The notes under the pieces were generated by a model. The model did no database searches, was not told where the DNA came from, and saw nothing but the letters and a program-made list of their open reading frames with translations. This document shows positions 1-6,642 of a DNA stretch of 7,093 nucleotides, piece by piece (position 1 is the stretch's first letter; each line of letters begins with the position of its first letter). The DNA comes from Acidimicrobiia bacterium (GTDB lineage: Bacteria; Actinomycetota; Acidimicrobiia; Acidimicrobiales; AC-14). The stretch spans positions 1 through 7,093 of the forward strand of contig JAFAUA010000021.1 of assembly GCA_019243595.1 (NCBI GenBank). The letters run 5' to 3'. The translations under genes were made by a program, and so were the position numbers.

Positions 1-668
1 TCGAGGCTCTCGGCCATGGCGTTGATCGAACGGCTGAGGGCGGCGAGCTCGTCGTCATCACCGGTCGTCGGCACCCGCGTGGCGAGGTCACCGGCGGCGA
101 TGCGCCGCGTGGCTTCCTCGGCGTCGCGGAGCGGCTTGGTGAGACGCCGCCCGAGGTTGGCGGCGACCGCGCCGGCGACGAGGAGCGCACCGCCTCCGGC
201 GACGAGCAGCCAGAGCGCGGCGCCGGCGCCGACGCGCACGTTGCGGGTCAGGACGAGGGCGAATGGCACGCCGCGCGCCGTCGTTCCCGGTGCTGCCGCG
301 AAGGCGAGGGCACCGTTCACGCCGCTCACCGTCTCGCCCTGCTGAAGCTTGGGGAAGTCGAGGTCCGACGCGGACACGCCCTTCGGCAGTGGGTCGAGCG
401 GCTGGCCCGACGCGTTGTAGCGGATCACCTCTTCGTCGGTGAGCTTGAGCACCCTTTGGAGCACGCGCTGGCGGAAGACGGCGGCGGCCGCCGTGTTGCG
501 CGCCGGGACCTCGTCGACCAGCTGGGCGATGCCCTGCGCTTGGCGGCGCAGATCGCGTTGGGTGTCGCGTCGCGTCTGGGCGCGGATCAGCAGCAGGCTG
601 CCGAGGCCGGCGACGACCAGGGCGCCGGCGACCACGGCGACCATGGTGATCGTCAGCCGGCGGGTCAT
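1..668 (-). CDS. Sensor histidine kinase, N-terminal part (runs off left edge)
   Basis: This is the membrane sensor of a two-component system. About 222 codons are visible, read leftward from ATG at 668. Residues about 6-28 form a hydrophobic first membrane segment (…VVAGALVVAGLGSLLLI). Residues about 29-147 form an extracytoplasmic sensor region with no recognisable family. Residues about 148-170 form a second membrane segment. From about 171 a HAMP linker follows, with the usual P-L…E, I-AAGDL-x2-R-V-P and DDELA-x-L…N-x-MA pattern. The His-box and ATPase domains lie beyond the edge. The gene follows the response regulator stop by 8 bases, and a GGTGA stretch sits about 8 bases before the ATG. 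An in-frame GTG at 680 overlaps that stop as GTGA and would add four residues (MSSS); it is a real alternative. The family assignment is firm. The stimulus is unknown. Confidence 0.88.
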   Translation of the reverse strand, partial: MTRRLTITMVAVVAGALVVAGLGSLLLIRAQTRRDTQRDLRRQAQGIAQLVDEVPARNTAAAAVFRQRVLQRVLKLTDEEVIRYNASGQPLDPLPKGVSASDLDFPKLQQGETVSGVNGALAFAAAPGTTARGVPFALVLTRNVRVGAGAALWLLVAGGGALLVAGAVAANLGRRLTKPLRDAEEATRRIAAGDLATRVPTTGDDDELAALSRSINAMAESL

Positions 669-676
669 CGAGCTGC

Positions 677-1360
677 TCACCCGAGCCGGTATCCCACGCC
701 CCAGACCGTCGCCAGGGGAAGGGCATCGCCCAGCTTCTTGCGAAGCTGGCGAACGTGGACGTCGACCGTGCGCTCGTCGCCGTACCAGTCGGGGCCCCAA
801 ACGCCGTCGAGCAGCTGCTGGCGGCTGAGCGCCAGTCCCGCGTTGTCGGCGAGGAAGTGCAACAGGTCGAACTCGCGCGTGGCCAGAGGAACGACGACGC
901 CGTCGACGCGCGCTTCGCGCCGGCCGGGGTCGACCTCGACACCGCCCACCAGCACGATGTCCGGCCGGTCACGCGGCGGTCCTTCGACCCGACGCAGGAT
1001 CGCCTTGACGCGCGCCACCAGCTCCCGTGGCGAGAACGGCTTGGTGACGTAGTCGTCGGCCCCGAGCTCGAGGCCGAGCACGCGGTCGACCTCGCCGTCG
1101 CGCGCCGTGAGCATCAGCACCGGCAGGTCGTCCTTGGCCCGCAACCGCCGGCACACCTCGAGGCCGTCGATCGTGCCCGGCAGCCCGACGTCGAGGATCA
1201 CCAGCCGGGGGGCCTGGTCGCGCACGGCGTCGAGCCCCTTCTGGCCGTCGTGGGCCTGAATGACGCGAAAGCCCTCCTCGCGCAGATACAGCTCGACGAG
1301 ATCGGCGATGTGCTGGTCGTCCTCGACGACGACAATCGTCCCCGCGCTCCAGCTACTCAC
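677..1360 (-). CDS. OmpR/PhoB-family response regulator
   Basis: This is a cytoplasmic DNA-binding response regulator of 227 residues, normal for the family. The N-terminal receiver domain (about 8-124) shows the acidic pocket E13-D14-D15, phospho-acceptor D57 in LVILDVGLPG, switch residue T85 in LMLTA, and K107 in TKPF. The C-terminal winged helix (about 135-227) has TREFDLL (161-167), the recognition-helix segment RTVDVHVRQLRKKLG and the terminal VWGVGYRLG. It is cotranscribed with the histidine kinase just downstream, its obvious partner. The start is uncertain. GTG at 1360 gives a typical short leader before the first strand. ATG at 1378 would add six residues (MCTISA) and would sit in a CATG shared with the opposite strand. 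Neither has a Shine-Dalgarno. A direct-repeat box just upstream suggests self-regulation. PhoP/MtrA-like subfamily membership is possible but not shown. Confidence 0.93.
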   Translation of the reverse strand: MSSWSAGTIVVVEDDQHIADLVELYLREEGFRVIQAHDGQKGLDAVRDQAPRLVILDVGLPGTIDGLEVCRRLRAKDDLPVLMLTARDGEVDRVLGLELGADDYVTKPFSPRELVARVKAILRRVEGPPRDRPDIVLVGGVEVDPGRREARVDGVVVPLATREFDLLHFLADNAGLALSRQQLLDGVWGPDWYGDERTVDVHVRQLRKKLGDALPLATVWGVGYRLG

Positions 1361-1382
1361 GGCAGATATCGTGCACATGTTC

Positions 1383-1400
1383 TGTGAGCGAAGTGTGAGC
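1383..1400. promoter_or_regulatory. Direct repeat TGTGAGC-N4-TGTGAGC, candidate response-regulator binding site
   Basis: Two perfect copies of TGTGAGC (1383-1389 and 1394-1400) are separated by GAAG, giving an 11-bp period. On the minus strand this reads GCTCACA-CTTC-GCTCACA. OmpR-family regulators bind tandem half-sites at this spacing. The TCACA core resembles what I recall of the mycobacterial PhoP repeats and of Streptomyces PHO boxes. The site lies 23 bp upstream of the regulator's GTG start and covers the likely trpC start codon, so it could control both genes. The repeat is seen; binding is inferred. Confidence 0.5.
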
Positions 1401-2177
1401 AACAGCGTCCTCGACAGGATCGTCGCCGCCCACCGGGCGGCCGCCGCCCAAGACACACGCACGCTCGACGAGCTGGAACGGGCGGCGTTGGCGGGCCGGC
1501 CGGTTCGCCCCTTCCGTGCCGCATTGGCGGCGCCGGGCATCGGCGTCATCGCCGAGGTCAAGCGCCGATCGCCGTCGAAGGGTGACCTCGCGCCCGACCT
1601 CGTTCCCGCTGTCCTGGCCAAGGCCTACGCCGACGGCGGAGGCGACTGCCTGTCGGTGCTCACCGACGTGGCGTTCTTCGGCGGGTCGGTTGAGGACCTG
1701 GCCGAGGCCAGCGCAGCCTGCGACTTGCCCGTGCTGCGCAAGGACTTCACGGTCGCCGAGGCCGACGTCTACGACGCCCGGGCCATGGGCGCTGACGCTG
1801 TTCTCCTGATCGTCTCCGCCCTGTCGCAGGCCGAGCTCTCTGCGTTTCGCCAGCTGGCGAACGACCTCGACATGGCCGCTTTGATCGAGGTTCACGACGA
1901 GGACGAGTTGCAGCGGGCGCTTGACGTCGACGCCAAGCTGGTCGGCGTCAACCAGCGCGACTTGCGCACGTTCGAGGTCGAGCGCGACCGAGCCGAGCGC
2001 CTCGCCGAGGCGATGCCCCCGGGCGTGGTGAAGGTCGCGGAATCGGGGATCCGTGAGGCCGCCGACGTCACCCGTCTGGCGGCGTGCGGCTACGACGCCA
2101 TCCTCGTCGGCGAGACCCTGGTGACGTCGCCCGACCCTGCCGCGGCGGTCCGCATGTTGAAGCGAGCCGCAACCTGA
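1395..2177 (+). CDS. trpC: Indole-3-glycerol phosphate synthase
   Basis: TrpC converts carboxyphenylamino-deoxyribulose phosphate to indole-3-glycerol phosphate in the cytosol, the fourth step of tryptophan synthesis. It is a 260-residue single-domain TIM barrel, the usual size. Family motifs appear in order: [10 protein letters not shown] (54-63), VLTD…FFGGS (89-98), LRKDF (114-118), ALIEVHD (162-168), GVNQRDL (184-190), AESGI (215-219) and GYDAILVGE (232-240). Known catalytic residues of the family map to E54, K56, K116, E165, N186, E216 and S217, all present. The residue after N186 is Gln, where many homologues have Asn. I chose GTG at 1395 because [13 protein letters not shown] is a normal TrpC beginning and a weak GAG lies upstream. 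ATG at 1377 is an in-frame alternative. It is the first gene of the trp operon and divergent from the two-component system. Confidence 0.95.
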   Translation: MSNSVLDRIVAAHRAAAAQDTRTLDELERAALAGRPVRPFRAALAAPGIGVIAEVKRRSPSKGDLAPDLVPAVLAKAYADGGGDCLSVLTDVAFFGGSVEDLAEASAACDLPVLRKDFTVAEADVYDARAMGADAVLLIVSALSQAELSAFRQLANDLDMAALIEVHDEDELQRALDVDAKLVGVNQRDLRTFEVERDRAERLAEAMPPGVVKVAESGIREAADVTRLAACGYDAILVGETLVTSPDPAAAVRMLKRAAT

Positions 2178-2183
2178 AAGGAG
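2177..2183 (+). promoter_or_regulatory. Shine-Dalgarno of trpB2
   Basis: AAAGGAG begins on the last base of the trpC stop codon and lies 7 bases before ATG 2191 but only 4 before the adjacent GTG at 2188. The spacing favours the ATG. It is one of the two clear ribosome binding sites in the window. Confidence 0.75.
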
Positions 2184-2190
2184 CACGGTG

Positions 2191-3438
2191 ATGCGCTGGA
2201 CCCTCCCGCCCGAGAAGCTCCCCGATGCGTGGTTCAACGTACTGCCGCACCTCCCGACGCCGCTGGACCCACCGCTTCATCCTGCGACGCGCGAGCCGGT
2301 CGGTCCCGACGACCTGGCGCCGCTGTTCCCGATGGCGCTAATCGGCCAGGAGGTGTCGGGCGATCCCTGGATTGACATCCCCGGTCCGGTCGCCGACATC
2401 CTCCGCCTCTGGCGCCCGACGCCGCTCGTGCGCGCCCGACGACTCGAGGAGGCGCTCGGCACGCCGGCGCGCATCTATTACAAGGACGAGTCCGTGTCGC
2501 CGCCGGGCTCGCACAAGCCGAACACCGCAGTGGCCCAGGCCTTCTACAACAAGGAGGAGGGCGTCACCCGGCTAAGCACGGAGACGGGTGCGGGCCAGTG
2601 GGGGAGCGCGCTCTCGTTCGCGTGCGAGCAGTTCGGGCTCGAGTGCCAGGTGTACATGGTGCGGGCTTCCTACGAGCAGAAGCCCTACCGCCGGGTGATG
2701 ATCGAGACGTGGGGCGGCACGGTGGTGCCGTCGCCGGTCGACGAGCCCGACCACCCGGGCTCACTGGGGACGGCAATCAGCGACGCCGTGCTCGACGCCG
2801 TGAGGCGCGAGGACACGCACTACTCCCTCGGGTCGGTGCTGAACCACGTCCTCCTGCATCAGACCGTGATCGGCCTCGAGGCGAAAGAGCAGTTGGCGCT
2901 GGCCGGCGAGCAACGCCCCGACGTGGTGATCGCCAGTTGCGGCGGCGGCTCGAACCTCGGCGGGATCTCGCTGCCGTTCGTCATCGACGCCGACGTGCGT
3001 CTGGTCGCGGTCGAGCCGTCGTCGTGTCCCACGTTGACGGGCGGGCGCTTCGAGTACGACTTCGGGGACACGGCGGGAACCACGCCGCTGCTGTCGATGT
3101 ACACGCTTGGCCACGACTTCGTGCCGCCCCCGATCCATGCCGGCGGGCTCCGCTACCACGGCGACGCGCCGATCATCAGCAACCTGGTCAAGAACGGTCG
3201 CATGGAGGCAATGGCCTACCCGCAGGCGAAGGTGTTCGAGGCTGCGGTCCAGTGGGCCCGGGTCCAGGGCAGCATTCCGGCGCCCGAGACCAGCCACGCC
3301 ATCCGCGCCGTCGTCGACGAGGCGCTCGCCGCCAAGGAGGAGAACGCGGAGCGCGTGATCCTCTTCAACTACTCCGGCCACGGCCTCCTCGACCTCCAGG
3401 CCTACGACGACTACCTGCACGATCGCTTAGACGCCTAA
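2191..3438 (+). CDS. trpB2: TrpB2-type tryptophan synthase beta chain (TrpB-like PLP enzyme)
   Basis: This is a fold-type II PLP enzyme that makes tryptophan from indole and an activated serine. At 415 residues it is longer at the N-terminus than canonical TrpB and shows the TrpB2 signature. Visible motifs are SPPGSHKPN with Schiff-base lysine K109, ETGAGQWG (131-138) with catalytic-type E131, the phosphate-binding loop GGGSN (251-255), PETSHA (365-370) and YSGHG (394-398). Canonical TrpB1 has HKLNN, ESAHA and SGRG at the equivalent places. Start ATG 2191 is set by the AAAGGAG site. It sits 13 bp after trpC and 22 bp before trpF, inside the trp operon and beside a second, canonical trpB. TrpB2 enzymes generally do not form the tight complex with TrpA, and at least one archaeal TrpB2 has been reported to use O-phosphoserine. 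Whether that holds here is inference. Confidence 0.93.
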   Translation: MRWTLPPEKLPDAWFNVLPHLPTPLDPPLHPATREPVGPDDLAPLFPMALIGQEVSGDPWIDIPGPVADILRLWRPTPLVRARRLEEALGTPARIYYKDESVSPPGSHKPNTAVAQAFYNKEEGVTRLSTETGAGQWGSALSFACEQFGLECQVYMVRASYEQKPYRRVMIETWGGTVVPSPVDEPDHPGSLGTAISDAVLDAVRREDTHYSLGSVLNHVLLHQTVIGLEAKEQLALAGEQRPDVVIASCGGGSNLGGISLPFVIDADVRLVAVEPSSCPTLTGGRFEYDFGDTAGTTPLLSMYTLGHDFVPPPIHAGGLRYHGDAPIISNLVKNGRMEAMAYPQAKVFEAAVQWARVQGSIPAPETSHAIRAVVDEALAAKEENAERVILFNYSGHGLLDLQAYDDYLHDRLDA

Positions 3439-3448
3439 GGGCCATCGA

Positions 3449-3454
3449 TAGCCT
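3449..3454 (+). promoter_or_regulatory. Candidate -10 element for a leaderless trpF transcript
   Basis: TAGCCT fits the actinobacterial TAnnnT -10 pattern and occupies exactly -12 to -7 relative to the G of the trpF GTG at 3461, where a leaderless start would need it. No convincing -35 is seen; TTAGAC at 3427-3432 is the nearest, with a 16-bp spacer. Together with the poor Shine-Dalgarno before trpF, this suggests an internal promoter for trpF-trpB-trpA. Confidence 0.35.
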
Positions 3455-3460
3455 GGGGCC

Positions 3461-4126
3461 GTGTTCGTCAAGATCTGCGGGACGACGTCAGAGGAGGACG
3501 CCCTGTTGGCGGTGGCCATGGGGGCCGACGCCGTGGGCTTCATCTTCGCCCCCTCGCCCCGCCAGATCAGCCCGGCCCGGGCGCGCGACATCGTGCGCCG
3601 GCTGCCGCCCGAGGTGCTGACCGTGGGCGTGTTCCGCAACGAGCTGCCCGAGCGGGTCGTCGAGGTCGTCAACGCCTCGGGTCTCCGGGGCGCCCAGTTG
3701 CACGGTCGGGAGACGCCCGAGCAGGCCCAGTTCGTGAAGGAGCGGGTGCCGGTGCTGTTCCAGGCCTTCGTCGCCGGCGACCCCAACATCCTGCACGCCC
3801 GCGACTACCGAGCGCACGCCATCCTGCTCGACTCGCCATCGCCCGGCTCCGGTGAGGTCTTCGACTGGCGACTGGCCGACGGCGTCCCCGACGGCGTGCG
3901 GCTCTTGATGGCAGGCGGCCTCGGTCCCGACAACGTCAGCGAGGCCATCGCCAGCGTGCATCCCTGGGGTGTCGACGTGGTCACCGGCGTCGAGTCCAGC
4001 CCCGGCCACAAGGACCCGGTCAAGGTCCGCGAGTTCATCGCCGCCGCCAAGGGGGCGGAGCCGGCGCGGCCCCAGCCGGCCTCGGTCGGCGACGGCCCCT
4101 ACGACTGGGAGGAGCTCGGTAGCTGA
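3461..4126 (+). CDS. trpF: Phosphoribosylanthranilate isomerase
   Basis: TrpF performs the Amadori rearrangement of N-(5-phosphoribosyl)anthranilate, the step before TrpC. It is a 221-residue TIM barrel. The family opening VKICG carries the general base C6. The general acid is D124 in [14 protein letters not shown] (128-136), [10 protein letters not shown] (150-159) and [17 protein letters not shown] (170-186) are the substrate and phosphate loops. GTG 3461 is the only sensible start, because the family begins right at this strand; no proper Shine-Dalgarno precedes it. Compared with typical TrpF, residues about 197-221 are an extra tail ending in YDWEELGS. The DNA of that tail contains the ribosome binding site for the next gene. 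The stop overlaps trpB by one base (TGATG). The assignment is firm. Confidence 0.95.
   Translation: MFVKICGTTSEEDALLAVAMGADAVGFIFAPSPRQISPARARDIVRRLPPEVLTVGVFRNELPERVVEVVNASGLRGAQLHGRETPEQAQFVKERVPVLFQAFVAGDPNILHARDYRAHAILLDSPSPGSGEVFDWRLADGVPDGVRLLMAGGLGPDNVSEAIASVHPWGVDVVTGVESSPGHKDPVKVREFIAAAKGAEPARPQPASVGDGPYDWEELGS
4107..4114 (+). promoter_or_regulatory. Shine-Dalgarno of trpB within the 3' end of trpF
   Basis: GGGAGGAG lies 11 bases before ATG 4126, inside the codons for the C-terminal tail of TrpF. It supports the ATG that overlaps the trpF stop and suggests coupled translation. Confidence 0.65.
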
Positions 4127-5292
4127 TGGCGGCGCTCGCAGAGCCGAGCCCCGATGGCCGGTTCGGCGAGTTCGGGGGACGGTTCATTCCGGAGTCACTC
4201 GTCCCCGCATGCAAGGAGCTCGAGGTCGCGTTCCGTGCCGCGTGGGCGGACCCGGCGTTCCATGCCGAGTACGAAGGCCTGCTGCGTGACTACGGCGGCC
4301 GGCCGACACCTGTCACCGAGTGCCGCCGCCTGTCCGAGCGACTCGGCGTGCGCGTCTTGCTAAAGCGTGAGGATCTCGCCCACACCGGGTCGCACAAGCT
4401 CAACAACGTCATCGGCCAGTCCCTTCTGACTCGCCGGATGGGTAAGCCGCGGGTGATCGCCGAAACCGGCGCCGGCCAGCACGGCGTGGCCACGGCGACA
4501 GCATGCGCGCTGTTCGGCCTCGACTGCGTCGTTTACATGGGCGAGGTCGACGTCGAACGCCAGGAGCTGAACGTCTTCCGCATGCAACTGCTGGGCGCCG
4601 AGGTGATCCCCGTCAGCAGTGGCAGCCGCACCCTCAAGGACGCGGTGAACGAGGCCCTGCGCGACTGGGTGGCCAACGTCGAGACAACGCACTACTGCAT
4701 CGGCTCGGTCATGGGACCGCATCCGTATCCGTGGATGGTGCGCGAGTTCCAGCGCATCCTCGGCGAGGAGGCGCGCACCCAGTGTCGAGCGTTGCTCGAC
4801 GGTCGTGACCCCGACTTCGTCGTGGCGTGTGTCGGTGGCGGGTCGAACGCGGCGGGCACCTTCGCCGGCTTCGCCGACACGAGCGCCCGGCTGGTCGGCG
4901 TCGAAGCTGCAGGCGGCGCCGCCATCGGCCACGGGGTGCCCGGCGTCGTGCACGGCATGAAGTCCTACCTGGTGCAGGACGAGGTCGGGCAGGTCAACGA
5001 GGCGCACTCGATCTCCGCCGGCCTTGACTACCCGGGCGTCGGGCCCGAACACTCACACCTGTCCGCGACCGGTAGAGCCACCTACGTGACGGCAGGCGAC
5101 GCCGAGGTCCTCGACGCCTTCCAGCTCCTGAGCCACACCGAAGGCATCATCCCGGCCCTGGAGTCGGCCCACGGGCTGGCGTGGGTCGTGCGCGCCGCGG
5201 GCAGCGACGACCTGCCGTCGGGGTCGACAGTGCTGCTGACGCTCTCGGGCCGGGGCGACAAAGACGTGGCCCAAGTCCGCGATCTCCTTTGA
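4126..5292 (+). CDS. trpB: Tryptophan synthase beta chain, canonical TrpB1
   Basis: This is the PLP-dependent beta subunit of the TrpA2B2 complex, condensing indole with L-serine to tryptophan. It has 388 residues, normal for the family. It opens with [16 protein letters not shown], the standard TrpB N-terminus. Schiff-base lysine is K91 in TGSHKLNN, catalytic glutamate is E113 in ETGAGQHG, the PLP phosphate loop is GGGSN (237-241), [12 protein letters not shown] (299-310) contains the COMM-linked aspartate D301, E346 lies in PALESAH, and S374 in LSGRGDKD is the pyridine-N contact. All key residues are intact. The start is fixed by the TGATG junction with trpF and the GGGAGGAG site. The stop overlaps the trpA start as TTGA. 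With trpA adjacent it is the beta chain expected to channel indole, in contrast to the TrpB2 two genes upstream. Confidence 0.97.
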   Translation: MAALAEPSPDGRFGEFGGRFIPESLVPACKELEVAFRAAWADPAFHAEYEGLLRDYGGRPTPVTECRRLSERLGVRVLLKREDLAHTGSHKLNNVIGQSLLTRRMGKPRVIAETGAGQHGVATATACALFGLDCVVYMGEVDVERQELNVFRMQLLGAEVIPVSSGSRTLKDAVNEALRDWVANVETTHYCIGSVMGPHPYPWMVREFQRILGEEARTQCRALLDGRDPDFVVACVGGGSNAAGTFAGFADTSARLVGVEAAGGAAIGHGVPGVVHGMKSYLVQDEVGQVNEAHSISAGLDYPGVGPEHSHLSATGRATYVTAGDAEVLDAFQLLSHTEGIIPALESAHGLAWVVRAAGSDDLPSGSTVLLTLSGRGDKDVAQVRDLL

Positions 5293-6089
5293 ACGAGCTG
5301 CGCAGAGTCGAGCCTGCCCTGCGCGCCGCGCGCGACGCCGGCCGCAAGCTGTTGGTGCCGTACGTGACCGGTGGCCTCGGCGACGACTGGTGTGAGGTGG
5401 TGGCGGCCGTCGCCGCCGCGGGCGCGGACGCCATCGAGGTGGGGATCCCGTTCTCGGATCCGGTGATGGACGGCCCGACGATCCAAGAGGCATCAATGCG
5501 CGCTCTCGACCGCGGGGCGACACCCTCGTCGATCATCGCCGAGCTCAGCGAGGTCGACGCCGGCGTACCGCTCGTCGTCATGACCTACTACAACATCGTC
5601 TTCCGCGGCGGGCACCGGCGCATCGCCCGTTCGCTCGTCGAGCACGGCGTGGCCGGCGCAATCGTCCCCGACCTTCCGCTGGACGAGTTCTTCGAATGGG
5701 GGAGGGCAGCTGACGACGCCGGCGTGGAGACGATCCTCCTGGCCGCGCCGACGACGCCCGACGACCGGCTCGCCGAGATCTGCGCCCGCTCACACGGCTT
5801 CGTGTACGGCGTCGGCCTGATGGGCGTCACCGGTGAGCGGACATCCCTCGCCGCGTCGGCGACGACGATGGCCAAGCGCCTGAAGGCCGTCACCGACGTG
5901 CCGGTCCTGATCGGTGTCGGTGTCTCGACCCCCGAGCAGGCCGTTGAGGTGTCGGCCGAGGCCGACGGCGTCGTCGTCGGGTCGGCCCTGGTGCGTCGCC
6001 TCCTCGACGGCGGCGGTCCGGACGCCGCGGCCGAGTTCGTCGGCGAGCTCCGGTCGGCCCTCGACGGCATGGGCACCACGGCGCCGTGA
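5289..6089 (+). CDS. trpA: Tryptophan synthase alpha chain
   Basis: TrpA cleaves indole-3-glycerol phosphate to indole and glyceraldehyde 3-phosphate and passes indole to TrpB. It is a 266-residue TIM barrel of usual length. Catalytic E50 lies in EVGIPFSDP and D61 in the following MDGPTIQ. Loop 6 is [12 protein letters not shown] (173-184) with the conserved Thr at 181. Phosphate-binding segments are IGVGVST (208-214) and VVVGSALV (228-235). The position of the enterobacterial loop-6 arginine (Arg179) aligns with Leu177. I place the start at TTG 5289, which overlaps the trpB stop as TTGA and yields [28 protein letters not shown], a typical TrpA beginning. There is no ATG or GTG nearby in frame and no Shine-Dalgarno, so translation probably depends on coupling to trpB. 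CTG 5298 is a less likely alternative. Confidence 0.95.
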   Translation: MNELRRVEPALRAARDAGRKLLVPYVTGGLGDDWCEVVAAVAAAGADAIEVGIPFSDPVMDGPTIQEASMRALDRGATPSSIIAELSEVDAGVPLVVMTYYNIVFRGGHRRIARSLVEHGVAGAIVPDLPLDEFFEWGRAADDAGVETILLAAPTTPDDRLAEICARSHGFVYGVGLMGVTGERTSLAASATTMAKRLKAVTDVPVLIGVGVSTPEQAVEVSAEADGVVVGSALVRRLLDGGGPDAAAEFVGELRSALDGMGTTAP

Positions 6090-6403
6090 GCTGGCGGTCG
6101 GGTGGAGGCTGCGAGCTCTGCGAGGCCGCCCGGATCACCCCCTGGCACCACGAGGACGACGTCTGCTGGGTGGCCGACTGCGAGATCTGCGACGTGCCGA
6201 TGGTCGTGTGGAAGCGTCACGGGCCCGAGCCGCCCGAGGACGAACGGGCCCACATGCTGGCGACGCTCGAGCGCATCGGCACCGAGCGGTTCGGCGAGGG
6301 CGGCTTCCACCTCGACGCCGTGATGCGCCAGATCCCCGACCACTTCCACGCCCACGCCCGCGACCCCGGCTGGTGGATGCGCCGATTCGGCCGAAACGGC
6401 TAA
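6086..6403 (+). CDS. Small Cys/His-rich protein, HIT-like (uncharacterised)
   Basis: This is a 105-residue cytosolic-looking protein with no signal or membrane segment. Two CxxC knuckles, CELC (9-12) and CEIC (32-35), could bind a metal. Near the C-terminus HFHAHAR (86-92) matches the histidine-triad pattern H-phi-H-phi-H of HIT nucleotide hydrolases. The order CxxC, EDD, PMVVWKRH, helix, GFHL…HFHAH parallels HIT proteins (CxxC, yEDD, hvlviPKrH, GFN…HxHxH), but the protein is shorter and lacks the exact PGH and PR motifs. I call it HIT-like on motif order alone; a zinc-binding protein of another family is possible. The GTG start overlaps the trpA stop as GTGA, so it is very likely cotranslated with trpA. 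Its role is unknown. C27 is an additional cysteine. A strong inverted repeat starts three bases after the stop, making it the last operon gene. Confidence 0.8.
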   Translation: MSWRSGGGCELCEAARITPWHHEDDVCWVADCEICDVPMVVWKRHGPEPPEDERAHMLATLERIGTERFGEGGFHLDAVMRQIPDHFHAHARDPGWWMRRFGRNG

Positions 6404-6405
6404 AC

Positions 6406-6463
6406 GGGCGGTCAACCCCGGGGCGGCACGGGCACGGCTGGGGATCGTGCCTCGTGACCGCCC
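6406..6463 (+). terminator. Strong GC-rich inverted repeat after the trp operon, probable terminator
   Basis: GGGCGGTCA (6406-6414) pairs perfectly with TGACCGCCC (6455-6463). Inside, GGCACG (6431-6436, or the tandem copy at 6425-6430) pairs with CGTGCC (6446-6451) around a 9-base loop. It starts three bases after the stop of the last operon gene. There is no T-tract downstream, as is common for terminators in GC-rich actinomycetes, so it could instead be a 3'-end-stabilising or processing structure. Confidence 0.55.
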
Positions 6464-6636
6464 CAGGGACTTGGGGCGCAGCGCCAGTTCGGAAAACGCA
6501 AGGCCTATTGCTACCTAGCGTGGTGAACCGGCCGCTCCGCCCGCGTCCTGTGCCACTCGGTGTGGTCTACCCGGTTGTACGTCAGAGACGGAGCACCGTG
6601 TCACGTTTGGCGCGAAGTGGCTGGTCGGCCGAGTCC

Positions 6637-6642
6637 CATATT
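6637..6642 (+). promoter_or_regulatory. Weak candidate -10 for the sigma factor gene
   Basis: CATATT lies in the only AT-rich patch of the intergenic stretch, about 88 bases before the ATG. It matches the -10 consensus at four of six bases, but no recognisable -35 sits 16-18 bp upstream. TAGCGT at 6516-6521 is a competing candidate. Neither is well supported. Confidence 0.22.

Noticed and set aside
88..972. Long open frame on the minus strand (about 294 codons) across the histidine kinase and regulator
   Set aside because: It is a shadow frame rich in Arg/Ala/Pro runs; the overlapping frames encode a clear kinase and response regulator.
1377..1395. Tryptophan leader peptide or attenuator before trpC
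   Set aside because: The gap is far too short and contains no run of Trp codons or alternative stems.
1353..2237. Long minus-strand open frame opposite trpC
   Set aside because: It lies antisense to a fully conserved TrpC; its composition is what GC-rich antisense frames give, with no recognisable domain.
2598..3620. 340-codon plus-strand frame within trpB2 and trpF
   Set aside because: Arg/Gly/Pro-rich out-of-frame translation of two genes with clear family motifs.
4360..5052. 230-codon minus-strand frame opposite trpB
   Set aside because: Antisense shadow of canonical TrpB with no motif of its own.
5588..6415. 275-codon minus-strand frame opposite trpA and the HIT-like gene
   Set aside because: Antisense shadow; TrpA is intact on the other strand.
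6491..6521. ECF-type promoter GGAAAAC…GCGT as a self-regulated sigma promoter
   Set aside because: The spacing between the GGAA and CGT elements is about 23 bases, too long for the usual 16-17.
6541..6610. Possible tRNA or cobalamin-riboswitch-like sequence (GCCACTCGG, CCGGTT near AACCGG)
   Set aside because: There is no T-loop signature, no cloverleaf, and no match to the conserved cobalamin core beyond a few bases.
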